From assembly GCF_004211955.1 (NCBI RefSeq), contig NZ_RHJI01000019.1, forward strand, positions 248,001 to 312,000: DNA of 64,000 nucleotides. The letters run 5' to 3'. Both the position numbers and the translations under genes were made by a program. Within the stretch, counting starts at the first letter, position 1; the number at the start of each line of letters is the position of its first letter. The DNA is from Escherichia sp. E1V33. GTDB taxonomy: Bacteria > Pseudomonadota > Gammaproteobacteria > Enterobacterales > Enterobacteriaceae. Below the pieces are notes generated by a model. It ran no database searches. It saw only the letters and a list, made by a program, of their open reading frames with translations, and was not told the DNA's origin. Of this stretch, positions 53,022 to 63,682 are shown in pieces.

Positions 53022-54224
53022 ATGCGCATCCTTCACACCTCAGACTGGCATCTCGGCCAGAACTTCTACAGTAAAAGCCGCGAAGCCGAACATCAGGCTT
53101 TTCTTGACTGGCTGCTGGAGACAGCACAAACCCATCAGGTGGATGCGATTATTGTTGCCGGTGATGTTTTCGATACCGGCTCGCCGCCCAGTTACGCCCG
53201 CACTTTATATAACCGTTTTGTTGTCAATTTACAGCAAACGGGCTGTCATCTGGTGGTACTGGCAGGAAACCATGACTCGGTAGCCACGCTGAATGAATCG
53301 CGCGATATCATGGCGTTCCTCAATACTACCGTGGTCGCCAGCGCCGGACATGCCGCACAAATCTTGCCACGTCGCGACGGGACGCCAGGTGCGGTGCTAT
53401 GCCCGATTCCTTTTTTACGCCCACGTGACATTATTACCAGCCAGGCGGGGCTTAACGGTATTGAAAAACAACAGCATTTGCTGACAGCAATCACCGACTA
53501 TTACCAACAACACTATGCCGATGCCTGCAAACTGCGCGGCGATCAGCCTCTACCCATCATCGCCACGGGGCATTTAACGACCGTTGGCGCCAGTAAAAGT
53601 GACGCCGTGCGTGACATTTATATTGGCACGCTGGACGCCTTCCCGGCACAAAACTTTCCGCCAGCCGACTACATCGCGCTCGGACATATTCACCGCGCAC
53701 AGATTATTGGCGGCATGGAACACGTTCGCTATTGCGGCTCTCCCATCCCACTGAGTTTTGATGAATGCGGCAAAAGTAAATATGTCCATCTGGTGACATT
53801 TTCAAACGGCAAATTAGAGAGCGTGGAAAACCTGAACGTGCCGATAACGCAACCAATGGCGGTACTAAAAGGCGATCTGGCGTCGATTACCGAACAGCTG
53901 GAACAGTGGCGCGATGTATCACAGGAGCCACCTGTCTGGCTGGATATCGAAATCACTACTGATGAGTATCTGCATGATATTCAGCGCAAAATCCAGGCAT
54001 TAACCGAATCACTGCCTGTCGAAGTATTGCTGGTACGCCGCAGTCGTGAACAGCGCGAGCGTGTGTTAGCCAGCCAACAGCGTGAAACCCTTAGCGAACT
54101 TAGCGTCGAAGAAGTTTTTAATCGCCGTCTGGCACTGGAAGAACTGGATGAATCGCAGCAGCAACGTCTGCAACATCTTTTCGCCACGACGTTACAGACC
54201 CTCGCCGGAGAACACGAAGCATGA
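53022..54224 (+). CDS. sbcD: SbcD, Mre11-type nuclease subunit of SbcCD
   Basis: A 400-residue Mn-dependent nuclease that with SbcC cleaves DNA hairpins and processes palindromes and protein-blocked ends. Phosphoesterase motifs: DWHLGQ (8-13), GDVFDTG, GNHDS, GHLTTVG and GHIHRAQ. The ATG at 53022 ([12 protein letters not shown]) is the canonical start; 14 extra codons upstream are not conserved. Its stop overlaps the sbcC start by 4 bases (ATGA). Confidence 0.98.
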   Translation: MRILHTSDWHLGQNFYSKSREAEHQAFLDWLLETAQTHQVDAIIVAGDVFDTGSPPSYARTLYNRFVVNLQQTGCHLVVLAGNHDSVATLNESRDIMAFLNTTVVASAGHAAQILPRRDGTPGAVLCPIPFLRPRDIITSQAGLNGIEKQQHLLTAITDYYQQHYADACKLRGDQPLPIIATGHLTTVGASKSDAVRDIYIGTLDAFPAQNFPPADYIALGHIHRAQIIGGMEHVRYCGSPIPLSFDECGKSKYVHLVTFSNGKLESVENLNVPITQPMAVLKGDLASITEQLEQWRDVSQEPPVWLDIEITTDEYLHDIQRKIQALTESLPVEVLLVRRSREQRERVLASQQRETLSELSVEEVFNRRLALEELDESQQQRLQHLFATTLQTLAGEHEA

Positions 54225-57200
54225 AAATTCTCAGCCTGCGCCTGAAAAACCTGAACTCATTAAAAGGCGAATGGAAGATTGATTTCACCCGCGAGCCGTT
54301 CGCCAGCAACGGGCTGTTTGCCATTACCGGCCCAACCGGTGCGGGGAAAACCACCCTGCTGGACGCCATTTGTCTGGCGCTGTATCACGAAACTCCGCGC
54401 CTCTCTAACGTTTCACAATCGCAAAATGATCTCATGACCCGCGATACCGCCGAATGTCTGGCAGAGGTGGAGTTTGAAGTGAAAGGTGAAGCGTATCGCG
54501 CGTTCTGGAGCCAGAATCGGGCGCGTAACCAGCCAGACGGTAATTTGCAGGTGCCGCGCGTAGAGCTGGCACGCTGCACAGACGGTAAAATCCTCGCCGA
54601 TAAAGTGAAAGATAAGCTGGAACTGACGGCAACGTTAACCGGGCTTGATTACGGACGTTTCACCCGTTCGATGCTGCTTTCACAGGGGCAATTTGCCGCC
54701 TTCCTGAATGCCAAACCAAAAGAACGCGCGGAATTGCTCGAGGAGTTAACCGGCACCGAAATCTACGGGCAAATCTCGGCGATGGTTTTTGAACAGCATA
54801 AATCGGCCCGCACTGAGCTGGAGAAACTGCAAGCGCAGGCCAGCGGTGTTGCGTTATTAGCGCCAGAACAGCTGCAATCGCTTACAGAAAGTTTGCAGGT
54901 ACTCACTGACGAAGAAAAACAGTTACTCGCCGCGCAGCAGCAAGAACAACAATCACTTAACTGGTTAACGCGAAAGGATGAATTGCAGCAGGAGGCCAGT
55001 CGCCATCAGCAGGTACTGCAACAGACGTTAGCCGAGGAAGAAAAAGCACAACCGCAACTGGCGGCGCTCGGTCTGGCGCAACCCGCACGAAATCTTCGTC
55101 CGCACTGGGAACGCATCGCAGAACACAGCGCGGCGCTGGCGCATACTCGCCAGCAGATTGAAGAAGTAAATACTCGCTTACAGAGCACAATGGCGCTTCG
55201 CGCGAGCATTCGCCACCACGCGGCGAAGCAGTCAGCAGAATTACAGCAGCAGCAACAAAGCCTGAATACCTGGTTACAGGAACACGACCGTTTCCGTCTG
55301 TGGAACAACGAACTGGCTGGATGGCGCGCACAATTTGCCCAACAGGCCAGCGATCGCGAGCATCTGCGGCAATGGCAACAGCAGTTAACCCATGCAGAGC
55401 AAAAACTTAATGCGCTTCCGGCGCTCTCTTTGGCATTAACTGCCGATGAAGTTGCCACCGCCCAGGCGCAGCAAGCAGAACAACGCCCGCTCCGCCAGCG
55501 CCTGATTGCACTGCATGGGCAGATAGTCCCTCAGCAAAAAAGGCTGGCGCAGCTACAAGCCACTATTCAGAGCATTACGCTGGAACAAACGCAACGTAAC
55601 GCTGCGCTGACAGAAATGCGCCAACGTTATAAAGAAATGACGCAGCAGCTTGCCGATGTCAAAACCATTTGCGAGCAGGAAGCACGTATTAAAACGCTGG
55701 AAGCCCAGCGCGCGCAGTTACAGGCGGGTCAGCCGTGTCCGCTTTGTGGTTCCACCAGCCACCCGGCGGTCGAGGCGTATCAGGCGCTGGAACCGGGCGT
55801 TAATCAGGCCCGGTTCTTAACGCTGGAAAATGAAGTGAAAAAGCTCGGCGAAGAAGGCGCAGCGCTGCGAGGACAACTGGATGCATTAACAAAGCAGCTT
55901 CTGCGCGATGAGAACGAAGCGCAAAGCCTCCGACAAGATGAGCAAGCACTTACTCAAGAATGGCGTGAACTAACGGCCAGTCTCAATATCACCTTACAGC
56001 CACAGGACGATATTCAACCGTGGCTTGCCGCCCAGGAAGAGCACGAAAAACAACTGCAATTACTCAGTCAGCGTCATGAATTGCAGGGGCAAATTGCCGC
56101 GCATAATCAGCAAATTTTTCAGTATCAACAACAGATTGAACAACGCCATAAGCAACTCTCTGCGGCGTTAGCCAGTTACTCGCTGGCATTGCCACAGGAA
56201 GATGAAGAAGAGAGCTGGTTGTCGGCGCGCCAGCAAGAAGCCCTGAGCTGGCAGCTACGCCAGAACGAATTAACCGAGTTGCAAAGCCGTATTCAGCAGT
56301 TGACGCCAATTCTGGAAACGCTGCCGCAAAGTGATGAACTACCGCATAGCGAAGAAGCCGTGACGCTGGAAAACTGGCGACAAGTTCACGAACAATGCCT
56401 CGCGTTGCAAAGCCAGTGGCAAACCTTACAGCAACAGGAAGTTCTGGCAGCACAAAGTCTGCAAAAAGTTCAGGCGCAGTTTGACACCGCGCTACAGGAC
56501 AGCATTTTTGACGATCAGCAGGCATTTCTTGCGGCGTTAATGGATGAACAGACGCTAACGCAGCTGGAACAGCTGAAACAGAATCTGGAAAACCAGCGTC
56601 GTCAGGCACAAGCGCTGGCAACTCAGGCGGCAGAAACACTGGCACAACATCAGCAGCAACAGCCTGGCGGACTGGATCTCACGTTGGCTGCGGAACAGAT
56701 TCAGCAGGCGTTAGCACAAACTAACCAAAAATTACGTGAAAATACCACTCGCCAGGGGGAAATTCGCCAGCAGCTGAAGCAGGATGCAGACAACCGTCAG
56801 CAACAACAAACCTTAATGCAGCAAATTGCACAGACGACGCAGCAGGTCGAGGACTGGGGGTATCTTAATTCGCTGATTGGCTCCAAAGAGGGAGATAAAT
56901 TCCGTAAGTTCGCTCAGGGGCTGACGCTGGACAATCTGGTCCATCTGGCTAACCAGCAACTTACCCGGCTGCACGGGCGCTATCTGTTACAGCGTAAAGC
57001 CAGCGAGGCGCTGGAGGTCGAGGTTGTCGATACCTGGCAGGCAGATGCAGTGCGCGATACCCGTACCCTTTCCGGCGGCGAAAGTTTCCTCGTGAGCCTG
57101 GCACTGGCACTGGCGCTTTCGGATCTGGTCAGCCATAAAACGCGTATTGACTCGCTGTTCCTCGATGAAGGTTTCGGCACGCTGGATAGCGAAACGCTGG

Positions 57201-57364
57201 ATACCGCCCTTGATGCACTGGATGCTCTGAACGCCAGTGGTAAAACCATCGGGGTGATTAGCCATGTTGAAGCAATGAAAGAGCGTATTCCGGTGCAAAT
57301 CAAAGTGAAAAAGATCAACGGTCTGGGCTACAGCAAACTGGAAAGCGCGTTTGCGGTGAAATGA
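54221..57364 (+). CDS. sbcC: SbcC, Rad50-type SMC ATPase of SbcCD
   Basis: A 1047-residue SMC-like ATPase. The N-terminal Walker A is [14 protein letters not shown] (about 34-47), and two long Gln/Leu-rich coiled coils flank the zinc hook CPLCG at about residues 506-510. The C-terminal half holds the ABC signature LSGGESFL and Walker [13 protein letters not shown]. As I recall, the K-12 protein is 1048 residues, so a one-residue length difference lies somewhere in the coils. Translation is coupled to sbcD. Confidence 0.98.
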   Translation: MKILSLRLKNLNSLKGEWKIDFTREPFASNGLFAITGPTGAGKTTLLDAICLALYHETPRLSNVSQSQNDLMTRDTAECLAEVEFEVKGEAYRAFWSQNRARNQPDGNLQVPRVELARCTDGKILADKVKDKLELTATLTGLDYGRFTRSMLLSQGQFAAFLNAKPKERAELLEELTGTEIYGQISAMVFEQHKSARTELEKLQAQASGVALLAPEQLQSLTESLQVLTDEEKQLLAAQQQEQQSLNWLTRKDELQQEASRHQQVLQQTLAEEEKAQPQLAALGLAQPARNLRPHWERIAEHSAALAHTRQQIEEVNTRLQSTMALRASIRHHAAKQSAELQQQQQSLNTWLQEHDRFRLWNNELAGWRAQFAQQASDREHLRQWQQQLTHAEQKLNALPALSLALTADEVATAQAQQAEQRPLRQRLIALHGQIVPQQKRLAQLQATIQSITLEQTQRNAALTEMRQRYKEMTQQLADVKTICEQEARIKTLEAQRAQLQAGQPCPLCGSTSHPAVEAYQALEPGVNQARFLTLENEVKKLGEEGAALRGQLDALTKQLLRDENEAQSLRQDEQALTQEWRELTASLNITLQPQDDIQPWLAAQEEHEKQLQLLSQRHELQGQIAAHNQQIFQYQQQIEQRHKQLSAALASYSLALPQEDEEESWLSARQQEALSWQLRQNELTELQSRIQQLTPILETLPQSDELPHSEEAVTLENWRQVHEQCLALQSQWQTLQQQEVLAAQSLQKVQAQFDTALQDSIFDDQQAFLAALMDEQTLTQLEQLKQNLENQRRQAQALATQAAETLAQHQQQQPGGLDLTLAAEQIQQALAQTNQKLRENTTRQGEIRQQLKQDADNRQQQQTLMQQIAQTTQQVEDWGYLNSLIGSKEGDKFRKFAQGLTLDNLVHLANQQLTRLHGRYLLQRKASEALEVEVVDTWQADAVRDTRTLSGGESFLVSLALALALSDLVSHKTRIDSLFLDEGFGTLDSETLDTALDALDALNASGKTIGVISHVEAMKERIPVQIKVKKINGLGYSKLESAFAVK

Positions 57365-57489
57365 CTATTCAGCAGGATAATGAATACAGAGGGGCGAATT
57401 ATCTCTTGGCCTCGCTGGTCGTTATCCTGCAAGCTATCACTTTATTGGCTACGGTAATTCGTAGCTGCTCTGTTGGTTGTGATGGTGGT

Positions 57490-58674
57490 ATGAAAAAAGT
57501 TATTTTATCTTTGGCACTCGGCACATTTGGTCTGGGGATGGCTGAATTTGGCATTATGGGGGTGCTCACAGAGCTGGCACACAATGTGGGGATTTCGATT
57601 CCTGCCGCCGGACATATGATTTCGTATTATGCGCTGGGGGTGGTGGTTGGTGCCCCGATAATCGCGCTTTTTTCCAGTCGCTACTCACTCAAACATATTT
57701 TGTTGTTTCTGGTGACGTTGTGCGTCATTGGCAACGCCATGTTCACGCTCTCTTCGTCTTACCTGATGCTCGCCATTGGCCGTCTGGTTTCCGGTTTTCC
57801 GCATGGCGCATTTTTTGGCGTCGGGGCGATTGTATTATCGAAAATTATCCAACCAGGCAAAGTCACCGCTGCCGTGGCGGGTATGGTTTCCGGGATGACA
57901 GTCGCCAATTTGCTGGGCATTCCACTGGGGACGTATTTAAGTCAGGAATTTAGCTGGCGCTACACCTTTTTATTGATCTCTGTTTTTAATATCGCAGTGA
58001 TGGCATCGGTCTATTTTTGGGTGCCGGATATTCGCGACGAGGCGAAAGGAAAGCTGCGCGAGCAGTTTCACTTCTTACGTAGCCCCGCACCGTGGCTAAT
58101 TTTCGCAGCCACCATGTTTGGCAACGCAGGTGTATTTGCCTGGTTTAGCTACGTTAAACCTTACATGATGTTTATTTCCGGTTTTTCGGAAACGGCGATG
58201 ACCTTCATTATGATGCTGGTCGGGCTGGGGATGGTGCTGGGGAATGTGCTAAGTGGCCGGATTTCAGGACGTTACTCGCCGCTGCGCATTGCGGCAGTGA
58301 CTGACTTCATTATTGTGCTGGCATTGCTGATGCTCTTTTTCTTCGGCGGCATGAAAACAACGTCGCTTATTTTTGCTTTTATTTGTTGCGCGGGATTATT
58401 TGCCCTTTCGGCGCCGCTGCAAATATTGTTACTGCAAAATGCCAAAGGCGGAGAGTTATTAGGTGCCGCCGGTGGACAAATAGCGTTTAACCTCGGTAGC
58501 GCCGTCGGCGCATATTGCGGCGGGATGATGCTGACGCTGGGGCTGGCATATAATTACGTGGCGTTGCCTGCCGCCCTGCTCTCGTTTGCTGCAATGTCGT
58601 CGTTGCTGCTGTATGGTCGCTATAAGCGCCAGCAAGCGGCGGATAGTCCGGTGCTGGCGAAACCACTGGGGTAG
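57490..58674 (+). CDS. araJ: AraJ, MFS arabinose-inducible efflux-type transporter
   Basis: A 394-residue major facilitator superfamily protein of the drug/arabinose exporter type with 12 membrane helices. The first helix reads LSLALGTFGLGMAEFGIMGVL and motif C-like GMTVANLLGIPLG is present. The ATG at 57490 gives the known length; the frame continues upstream to the sbcC stop without a ribosome binding site. In E. coli araJ is AraC-induced but dispensable for arabinose growth, and the exported substrate is unclear. I could not place AraC sites with confidence in 57365-57489. Confidence 0.95.
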   Translation: MKKVILSLALGTFGLGMAEFGIMGVLTELAHNVGISIPAAGHMISYYALGVVVGAPIIALFSSRYSLKHILLFLVTLCVIGNAMFTLSSSYLMLAIGRLVSGFPHGAFFGVGAIVLSKIIQPGKVTAAVAGMVSGMTVANLLGIPLGTYLSQEFSWRYTFLLISVFNIAVMASVYFWVPDIRDEAKGKLREQFHFLRSPAPWLIFAATMFGNAGVFAWFSYVKPYMMFISGFSETAMTFIMMLVGLGMVLGNVLSGRISGRYSPLRIAAVTDFIIVLALLMLFFFGGMKTTSLIFAFICCAGLFALSAPLQILLLQNAKGGELLGAAGGQIAFNLGSAVGAYCGGMMLTLGLAYNYVALPAALLSFAAMSSLLLYGRYKRQQAADSPVLAKPLG

Positions 58675-58701
58675 ATGCAGCCACGGTGCGCGTTGCTTAT
58701 T

Positions 58702-58788
58702 GCCGGATGCGGCGTGAACGCCTTATCGGCCTACGGTTCTGGCACATTTTGTAGGCCTGATAAGACGCGGCAAGCGTCGCATCAGGCA
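58702..58788. repeat. BIME between araJ and mak
   Basis: Two REP units in opposite orientation: GCCGGATGCGGCGTGAACGC (58702-) and GTAGGCCTGATAAGACGCGG (58752-) with CGTCGCATCAGGCA, between convergent genes. Confidence 0.92.
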
Positions 58789-58812
58789 TGATGCGCCAAT
58801 TGCCTGGGTTTT

Positions 58813-59721
58813 TTACTCTTGTGGCCATAACCACGCAGCGCCGCGCACGCCGCTGGAATCACCATGCTTCGCCTTACGCACCGGCGTTTCACATTCTCCG
58901 CCGAAGACAAATTGTTTAATCAACTGCGGAACCGTTTGATATAAACGGTCTACATTGCTCATCCCGCCCCCCAGGACAATCACATCCGGATCGAGAATAT
59001 TCACGACATGTGCCAGCGATTTTGCCAGTCGCAGCTCGTAGCGACGCAATGCCAGTTCCGCTACCGGATCGCTTTCTTCAACCAGGCGGATAATTTCACT
59101 GCCTTTCAGAGCATGTCCGCTCAAACGACGATAATCCGTCGCGAATCCCGTGCCCGAAATAAAGGTTTCAATACAACCTTGTTTACCGCAATAACAAGGG
59201 ACTTCCTCGCGATAACGCAGTTCGTCTTCGTCCATCCACGGTAGCGGATTGTGTCCCCACTCACCTGCCGTGCCATTGCCGCCGATATGCGCCCGCCCAT
59301 TGAATGCCACACCCGCGCCACATCCCGTGCCGATAATCACGGCAAATACCGTCTGCGCCCCGCCTGCCGCGCCATCTACCGCTTCCGAAACCGCCAGGCA
59401 GTTGGCGTCATTTGCCAGCCGCACTTCCCGCTGCAACCGCGCACTTAAGTCTTTATCAAATGGTTGACCGTTAAGCCAGGTTGAATTGGCATTTTTCACC
59501 ACGCCGGTATAGGGCGAAATCGAGCCTGGAATCCCCATCCCCACCGTTCCGCGCTGCCCTGTCGCCTGCTCCGCCATATCAACCAACGTGGCGATCGTTT
59601 CAATAGTCTGGCGGTAATCATCACGCGGCGTGGGCAGACGATGACGGTACAACTGCTCCCCTGCATCGCCCAGAGCAATGACTTCTGTTTTGGTGCCGCC
59701 TAAATCGATACCTATACGCAC
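58813..59721 (-). CDS. mak: Mak, fructokinase (ROK family)
   Basis: A 302-residue ATP-dependent manno(fructo)kinase (formerly yajF). The N-terminal phosphate loop [10 protein letters not shown], the HNPLPW and zinc site [10 protein letters not shown] of the ROK family, and the catalytic Asp in [10 protein letters not shown] are intact. It starts with GTG at 59721 after AAGGAGAGTACC; 46 extra upstream codons are not family-like. It is often cryptic in E. coli K-12 because of weak expression. Convergent with araJ, divergent from rdgC. Confidence 0.96.
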   Translation of the reverse strand: MRIGIDLGGTKTEVIALGDAGEQLYRHRLPTPRDDYRQTIETIATLVDMAEQATGQRGTVGMGIPGSISPYTGVVKNANSTWLNGQPFDKDLSARLQREVRLANDANCLAVSEAVDGAAGGAQTVFAVIIGTGCGAGVAFNGRAHIGGNGTAGEWGHNPLPWMDEDELRYREEVPCYCGKQGCIETFISGTGFATDYRRLSGHALKGSEIIRLVEESDPVAELALRRYELRLAKSLAHVVNILDPDVIVLGGGMSNVDRLYQTVPQLIKQFVFGGECETPVRKAKHGDSSGVRGAAWLWPQE

Positions 59722-59845
59722 GGTACTCTCCTTATTTTTTTCAATATCAATAGCGTAGAGACGGACAACCGGATTGGCAATGCAAGGCCGCCGACAATTC
59801 GTTATCATGCCCGCTAAATTTAACGACAAGGCCGTGGAAATTATC

Positions 59846-60757
59846 ATGCTGTGGTTCAAAAATTTAATGGTTTACCGTCTTAGCCGCGAAATTTCGCTGC
59901 GTGCAGAAGAGATGGAAAAACAGCTAGCCTCGATGGCATTTACCCCATGCGGCAGCCAGGACATGGCGAAGATGGGCTGGGTTCCTCCGATGGGATCGCA
60001 CAGCGATGCGTTAACGCACGTTGCCAATGGTCAAATTGTTATCTGCGCGCGCAAAGAAGAAAAAATTCTCCCGTCTCCGGTCATTAAACAGGCGCTGGAA
60101 GCGAAAATCGCCAAGCTGGAAGCAGAACAGGCGCGTAAGCTGAAGAAAACCGAAAAAGATTCGCTGAAAGATGAAGTGCTGCACTCTCTGCTGCCTCGCG
60201 CCTTCAGCCGTTTCAGCCAGACAATGATGTGGATCGACACTGTGAACGGTTTGATCATGGTGGACTGCGCCAGCGCCAAAAAAGCTGAAGATACGCTGGC
60301 ACTGCTGCGTAAAAGCCTGGGGTCGTTACCGGTTGTGCCATTGAGCATGGAAAACCCGATTGAACTGACGCTGACCGAATGGGTACGCTCCGGTAGCGCG
60401 GCACAGGGCTTCCAGCTGCTTGATGAAGCCGAGCTGAAATCACTGCTGGAAGATGGCGGCGTGATCCGCGCGAAGAAACAGGATCTGACCAGCGAAGAGA
60501 TCACCAATCACATTGAGGCCGGAAAAGTGGTGACTAAACTGGCGCTCGACTGGCAGCAACGCGTTCAGTTTGTGATGTGCGACGATGGTTCGCTCAAGCG
60601 CCTGAAATTCTGCGACGAGCTGCGCGATCAAAACGAAGATATCGACCGCGAAGATTTTGCCCAGCGTTTTGACGCCGATTTCATCCTGATGACCGGCGAA
60701 CTGGCAGCGTTAATTCAAAACCTGATCGAAGGATTGGGCGGCGAAGCACAACGTTAA
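59846..60757 (+). CDS. rdgC: RdgC, nucleoid-associated recombination factor
   Basis: A 303-residue protein that forms a ring-shaped dimer around double-stranded DNA and inhibits RecA, limiting unwanted recombination and replication restart. The family segments [16 protein letters not shown] at the start and [12 protein letters not shown] (about 47-58) are intact. The ATG at 59846 gives the known length; the frame opens earlier within the mak upstream region. It is convergent with the long secreted repeat protein gene. Confidence 0.97.
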   Translation: MLWFKNLMVYRLSREISLRAEEMEKQLASMAFTPCGSQDMAKMGWVPPMGSHSDALTHVANGQIVICARKEEKILPSPVIKQALEAKIAKLEAEQARKLKKTEKDSLKDEVLHSLLPRAFSRFSQTMMWIDTVNGLIMVDCASAKKAEDTLALLRKSLGSLPVVPLSMENPIELTLTEWVRSGSAAQGFQLLDEAELKSLLEDGGVIRAKKQDLTSEEITNHIEAGKVVTKLALDWQQRVQFVMCDDGSLKRLKFCDELRDQNEDIDREDFAQRFDADFILMTGELAALIQNLIEGLGGEAQR

Positions 60758-60776
60758 TAGCTGGTTTACCTTCAAT

Positions 60777-60811
60777 GCCGGATGTGACGCACTGGGTGCG
60801 TCACATCCGGC
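60777..60811. repeat. 16-bp perfect palindrome after rdgC
   Basis: GCCGGATGTGACGCAC and its exact complement enclose a 3-base spacer. It shares the GCCGGATG ends of REP elements but its interior is unusual. There is no T run, 20 bases after the rdgC stop. Confidence 0.85.
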
Positions 60812-60902
60812 GTACGAAGCCATGCCCGACATTAATCTAATCATTCGCTACGTCGGGCAATGATTTTTAACGCTGCAATATTATGTGTTTTACGCCGTAA
60901 CC

Positions 60903-63182
60903 TCATTTTAATTCCTCAAGCTTATTGCGCGCTTCACTACGAATTTGCCGTGTTGATCCGGTTTTAACTAATTCACGTAATTGTTGTGGATCCGGATGAT
61001 CGGCAAATAACAGTAATGACGGATCCTCTTTTAACCACGCTGTTCTCACCTCAGCTGGCAGTTGCGGGTTGGCAATCGCTCCCTGACGATCCTGCGGTGT
61101 AACCAATGCTGTGAATGCGGAAGTCGGCGTATGCGCATTAATCAACGCCGTTTTACGTAATTGTTCATGTCGACTTTGCAGTAATGCCAGCCAAAACTCG
61201 TCATCAGGCTTATCTGTCAGCTTATCCAGCTCGACTAAAATAACGCTATCATCATCATTCCAGCGACGTAATCCTCTATCACATTGCCTACGGTTACTAT
61301 TTGTCATATCTGTGACAGACAGCGCCCAGTCAGAATTAAAGCGATATTGCTTATCAAGACGGGTAATAATCTCTGAGGGTAAATCATTTTTATCAAATAA
61401 CTGATTGCGCATCCGGTAACGATATTCAGCCGATAAATCAGGCAGCAAATCGATAGCGTCATTAAGCATTGCTTCATCTACTACGCCATTATCAATCAGT
61501 TCCAGCTGTATATCATACGCCTGCTCCTGATCTTCTTGCCGTTTGCTTATCATTAACTGCAATGTGCGCCGCCACAATTTTTTCTTATATTCCAACGGCA
61601 GCAGTTTATCGTGTGCTAATTTATTCCAGACAGCGGGGTTATCATGATGTGTCAGGAGATAGTTAATCACTTCAGTTGACGTCAGATAACGCGCACCTTC
61701 TTGTATATATTGCACATCCTCTTTTGCCAGCGATAGTTGGCGCGCTTCTGGTAAAGCAATAAATAATTCCATAACGATATTTTTATGGTCTTTATTATCG
61801 AGATACATTTGATCTGCAATACGTTCAATATCGGCAATACTCATGTTTGCAGAAAGCTGCGTAACTTTTAGTTCCGCAAGGGCATGAGCTACGGCTTCAC
61901 GGACCTTAAGTGATTGATCGTTACTCAGCGCCACCACTTGCCGTGTGGTCAAATCTGCACCAGCAATTCGTTCGCGTAGTTCATCATCATCGCTGTTTAT
62001 CAGTTCATCTACCACGGATGCAGGCGCCAGCCACGCGTAGTCGTACTGGCTGACTAACGTCTTACGCACAATCGGAAACGGACTCTGACTTAATAGGGCA
62101 ATGATTTCCGGAGAAAGATTATCCTGTCTGGCCTGCTCGCGTTGGACGCTCTCGACAGGCGTCGACATTAATTTTTCATTCACTTCTGGTGAAATATCGC
62201 TGTTTTTAATCAGTCCTTTCGCCACTGCCTGGTCTTTAATAAAAGGCGCGGTGAGTAAATGCATTTGCCTGGCGGGCCAACGCTGCGCCATATATTCCCG
62301 TGTCTGGTCATCAGGATGCTGTAGCAATTGCAGCATAACATCGGTTGGTAGACTCTCCATGCGAGTCAGAAAACGTGCCACCAGCGGATCTTCATGCTTA
62401 ACGTTGCCAGCCGCAAATTTTTCGACTTTACCCTGTTCAATCCACTGCAATTTTTCACTTAACCCCGATACAGGCTTATCGCGAAACAACGGCAATCCCT
62501 GAGCAACACTGAGCGCTACGCTGTCATAATCAGGATAGGCATTTAAAACATCGTCGGTTTGAATTTCAGTAATCTCATAAAGATCGGGCTCAAACAGCGA
62601 ATACGCTTTTCGAATATTCGTATCCCAATCATAATTTTCACTGCTGGCATCTTCGTTGATATAAAACTCAGCGTGATTAACTTCAAATTGCGTCGCCTTG
62701 TCTGAAACAATAATTCCGCGAGCAGTAATTCCTTTCATTACTTCAAAGTTATGATCATTATAATTAGCATAGACTAAGCCTTTCGCTTTCATCTCACCTT
62801 TGACGTACGCGAAATCATGATTAATAAAATTGTCGACAATCACATTGCCCAACACAATGAGTTGACCATCACCTGCCGAATAATCATCATAATCACCATT
62901 AATGGTTAAATCTCCCTTGACCACCAATGTATGCTTATTACTAAAATTGCTGGAGATTGATAAATCTCCATTGTGGTAATACCACCGAATATTATTTTTA
63001 AGCATATAAGAGGCTTCCATACTATCACCAGTTACCTCTTTCACTCCATTACGCTCTTCTGCGGTCATGATATGGAAATCCGACTTAATAAGATCATCAC
63101 TAGTGATCCACTCGGCAGCGTAAACATTTTCGGTGACAATAAATACAACCATACAAATGATCAATATTTTTATTTTATTCAT
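60903..63182 (-). CDS. Uncharacterised secreted beta-solenoid/alpha-repeat protein (YkiA-like locus)
   Basis: A 759-residue protein I do not recognise by name. A signal peptide (about residues 1-22, ending NVYA before AEW) indicates export; there is no lipobox. Residues about 72-178 carry five beta-rich rungs of about 22 residues with recurring VxxGxxxxxG/N patterns (LVVKGDLTINGDY, LIVLGNVIVDNF), like a bactofilin/beta-solenoid. Residues about 262-759 contain alpha-helical repeats with a VRxxxA or LRxxxA core (VREAVAHAL, LRERIAGAD, LRKTALINA), resembling LRV/HEAT. The ATG at 63182 was chosen for the signal peptide; a TTG eight codons upstream is also in frame. It is AT-rich at its 5' end. From memory, K-12 carries only a remnant (ykiA) here. 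Function unknown. Confidence 0.85.
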   Translation of the reverse strand: MNKIKILIICMVVFIVTENVYAAEWITSDDLIKSDFHIMTAEERNGVKEVTGDSMEASYMLKNNIRWYYHNGDLSISSNFSNKHTLVVKGDLTINGDYDDYSAGDGQLIVLGNVIVDNFINHDFAYVKGEMKAKGLVYANYNDHNFEVMKGITARGIIVSDKATQFEVNHAEFYINEDASSENYDWDTNIRKAYSLFEPDLYEITEIQTDDVLNAYPDYDSVALSVAQGLPLFRDKPVSGLSEKLQWIEQGKVEKFAAGNVKHEDPLVARFLTRMESLPTDVMLQLLQHPDDQTREYMAQRWPARQMHLLTAPFIKDQAVAKGLIKNSDISPEVNEKLMSTPVESVQREQARQDNLSPEIIALLSQSPFPIVRKTLVSQYDYAWLAPASVVDELINSDDDELRERIAGADLTTRQVVALSNDQSLKVREAVAHALAELKVTQLSANMSIADIERIADQMYLDNKDHKNIVMELFIALPEARQLSLAKEDVQYIQEGARYLTSTEVINYLLTHHDNPAVWNKLAHDKLLPLEYKKKLWRRTLQLMISKRQEDQEQAYDIQLELIDNGVVDEAMLNDAIDLLPDLSAEYRYRMRNQLFDKNDLPSEIITRLDKQYRFNSDWALSVTDMTNSNRRQCDRGLRRWNDDDSVILVELDKLTDKPDDEFWLALLQSRHEQLRKTALINAHTPTSAFTALVTPQDRQGAIANPQLPAEVRTAWLKEDPSLLLFADHPDPQQLRELVKTGSTRQIRSEARNKLEELK

Positions 63183-63215
63183 AATCTTCACTGATATTAA
63201 TATCAACCTTGATAG

Positions 63216-63221
63216 ATTATA
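63216..63221 (-). promoter_or_regulatory. Candidate -10 box before the secreted repeat protein
   Basis: Minus-strand TATAAT, 34 bases before the chosen start, in an AT-rich stretch that also holds GATATTAATATC. No matching -35 box, so a regulator or H-NS silencing is possible (inference). Confidence 0.4.
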
Positions 63222-63290
63222 AATATATCGAATATAGAAAAATTAGCAGCAACGGAGATTTTATTATTCGTGAAATAAGGAATATTTCAG

Positions 63291-63320
63291 AAAAATGCCC
63301 TCCCATTCAGACGGGAAGGC
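63291..63320 (-). terminator. Terminator after ppnP
   Basis: Stem GCCTTCCC/GGGAGGGC (one G-T pair) with an 8-base loop, then TTTTT on the minus strand. It starts 7 bases after the ppnP stop and separates it from the repeat-protein gene. Confidence 0.85.
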
Positions 63321-63326
63321 GCGATA

Positions 63327-63611
63327 TTACAGATAGCGGCACAGGTAGGAGGTCGGTTCGGCAACTTGCAGATGGAACTCACTGTGGCCGGGAACATTAA
63401 ATACTTCACCAGCTTCATACACGCGCCAGTCGGTAGCGCCAGGCAGTAAAACATTCAGCGCCCCGCTGACAACCGTCATCTCTTCGGGTTCCGCAGTACT
63501 GAACGTGTATTCGCCTTCAACCATCACACCGACGCTGGCGCGGCCAGTATCGCTGCTGGTAAAGCCGATCGATTTCACTTTTCCGGAAAAGTATTCGTTA
63601 CTTTGAAGCAT
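63327..63611 (-). CDS. ppnP: PpnP, pyrimidine/purine nucleoside phosphorylase
   Basis: A 94-residue small cupin-fold protein (older name yaiE) that phosphorolyses several nucleosides, including uridine and adenosine. The cupin motifs are [23 protein letters not shown] and [20 protein letters not shown]. The length equals K-12. It is transcribed alone after aroM, from a 71-base gap. Confidence 0.95.
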   Translation of the reverse strand: MLQSNEYFSGKVKSIGFTSSDTGRASVGVMVEGEYTFSTAEPEEMTVVSGALNVLLPGATDWRVYEAGEVFNVPGHSEFHLQVAEPTSYLCRYL

Positions 63612-63682
63612 AAACTGGCCCTGTCAGGTGATTTAACATCTTCTTCACTATAGGGGCCAAAGGTGCTAACTGTCACGTAAAA

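Noticed and set aside
57361-57489. N-terminal extension of AraJ from the sbcC stop
   Set aside because: The frame stays open from the sbcC stop but the added 43 residues are not membrane-like at the N-terminus and lack initiation signals; the ATG at 57490 gives the family length.
60903-63206. TTG start for the secreted repeat protein at 63206
   Set aside because: The TTG adds eight residues before a clean signal peptide and has no spaced ribosome binding site; the ATG at 63182 is the better choice, although neither has a strong site.
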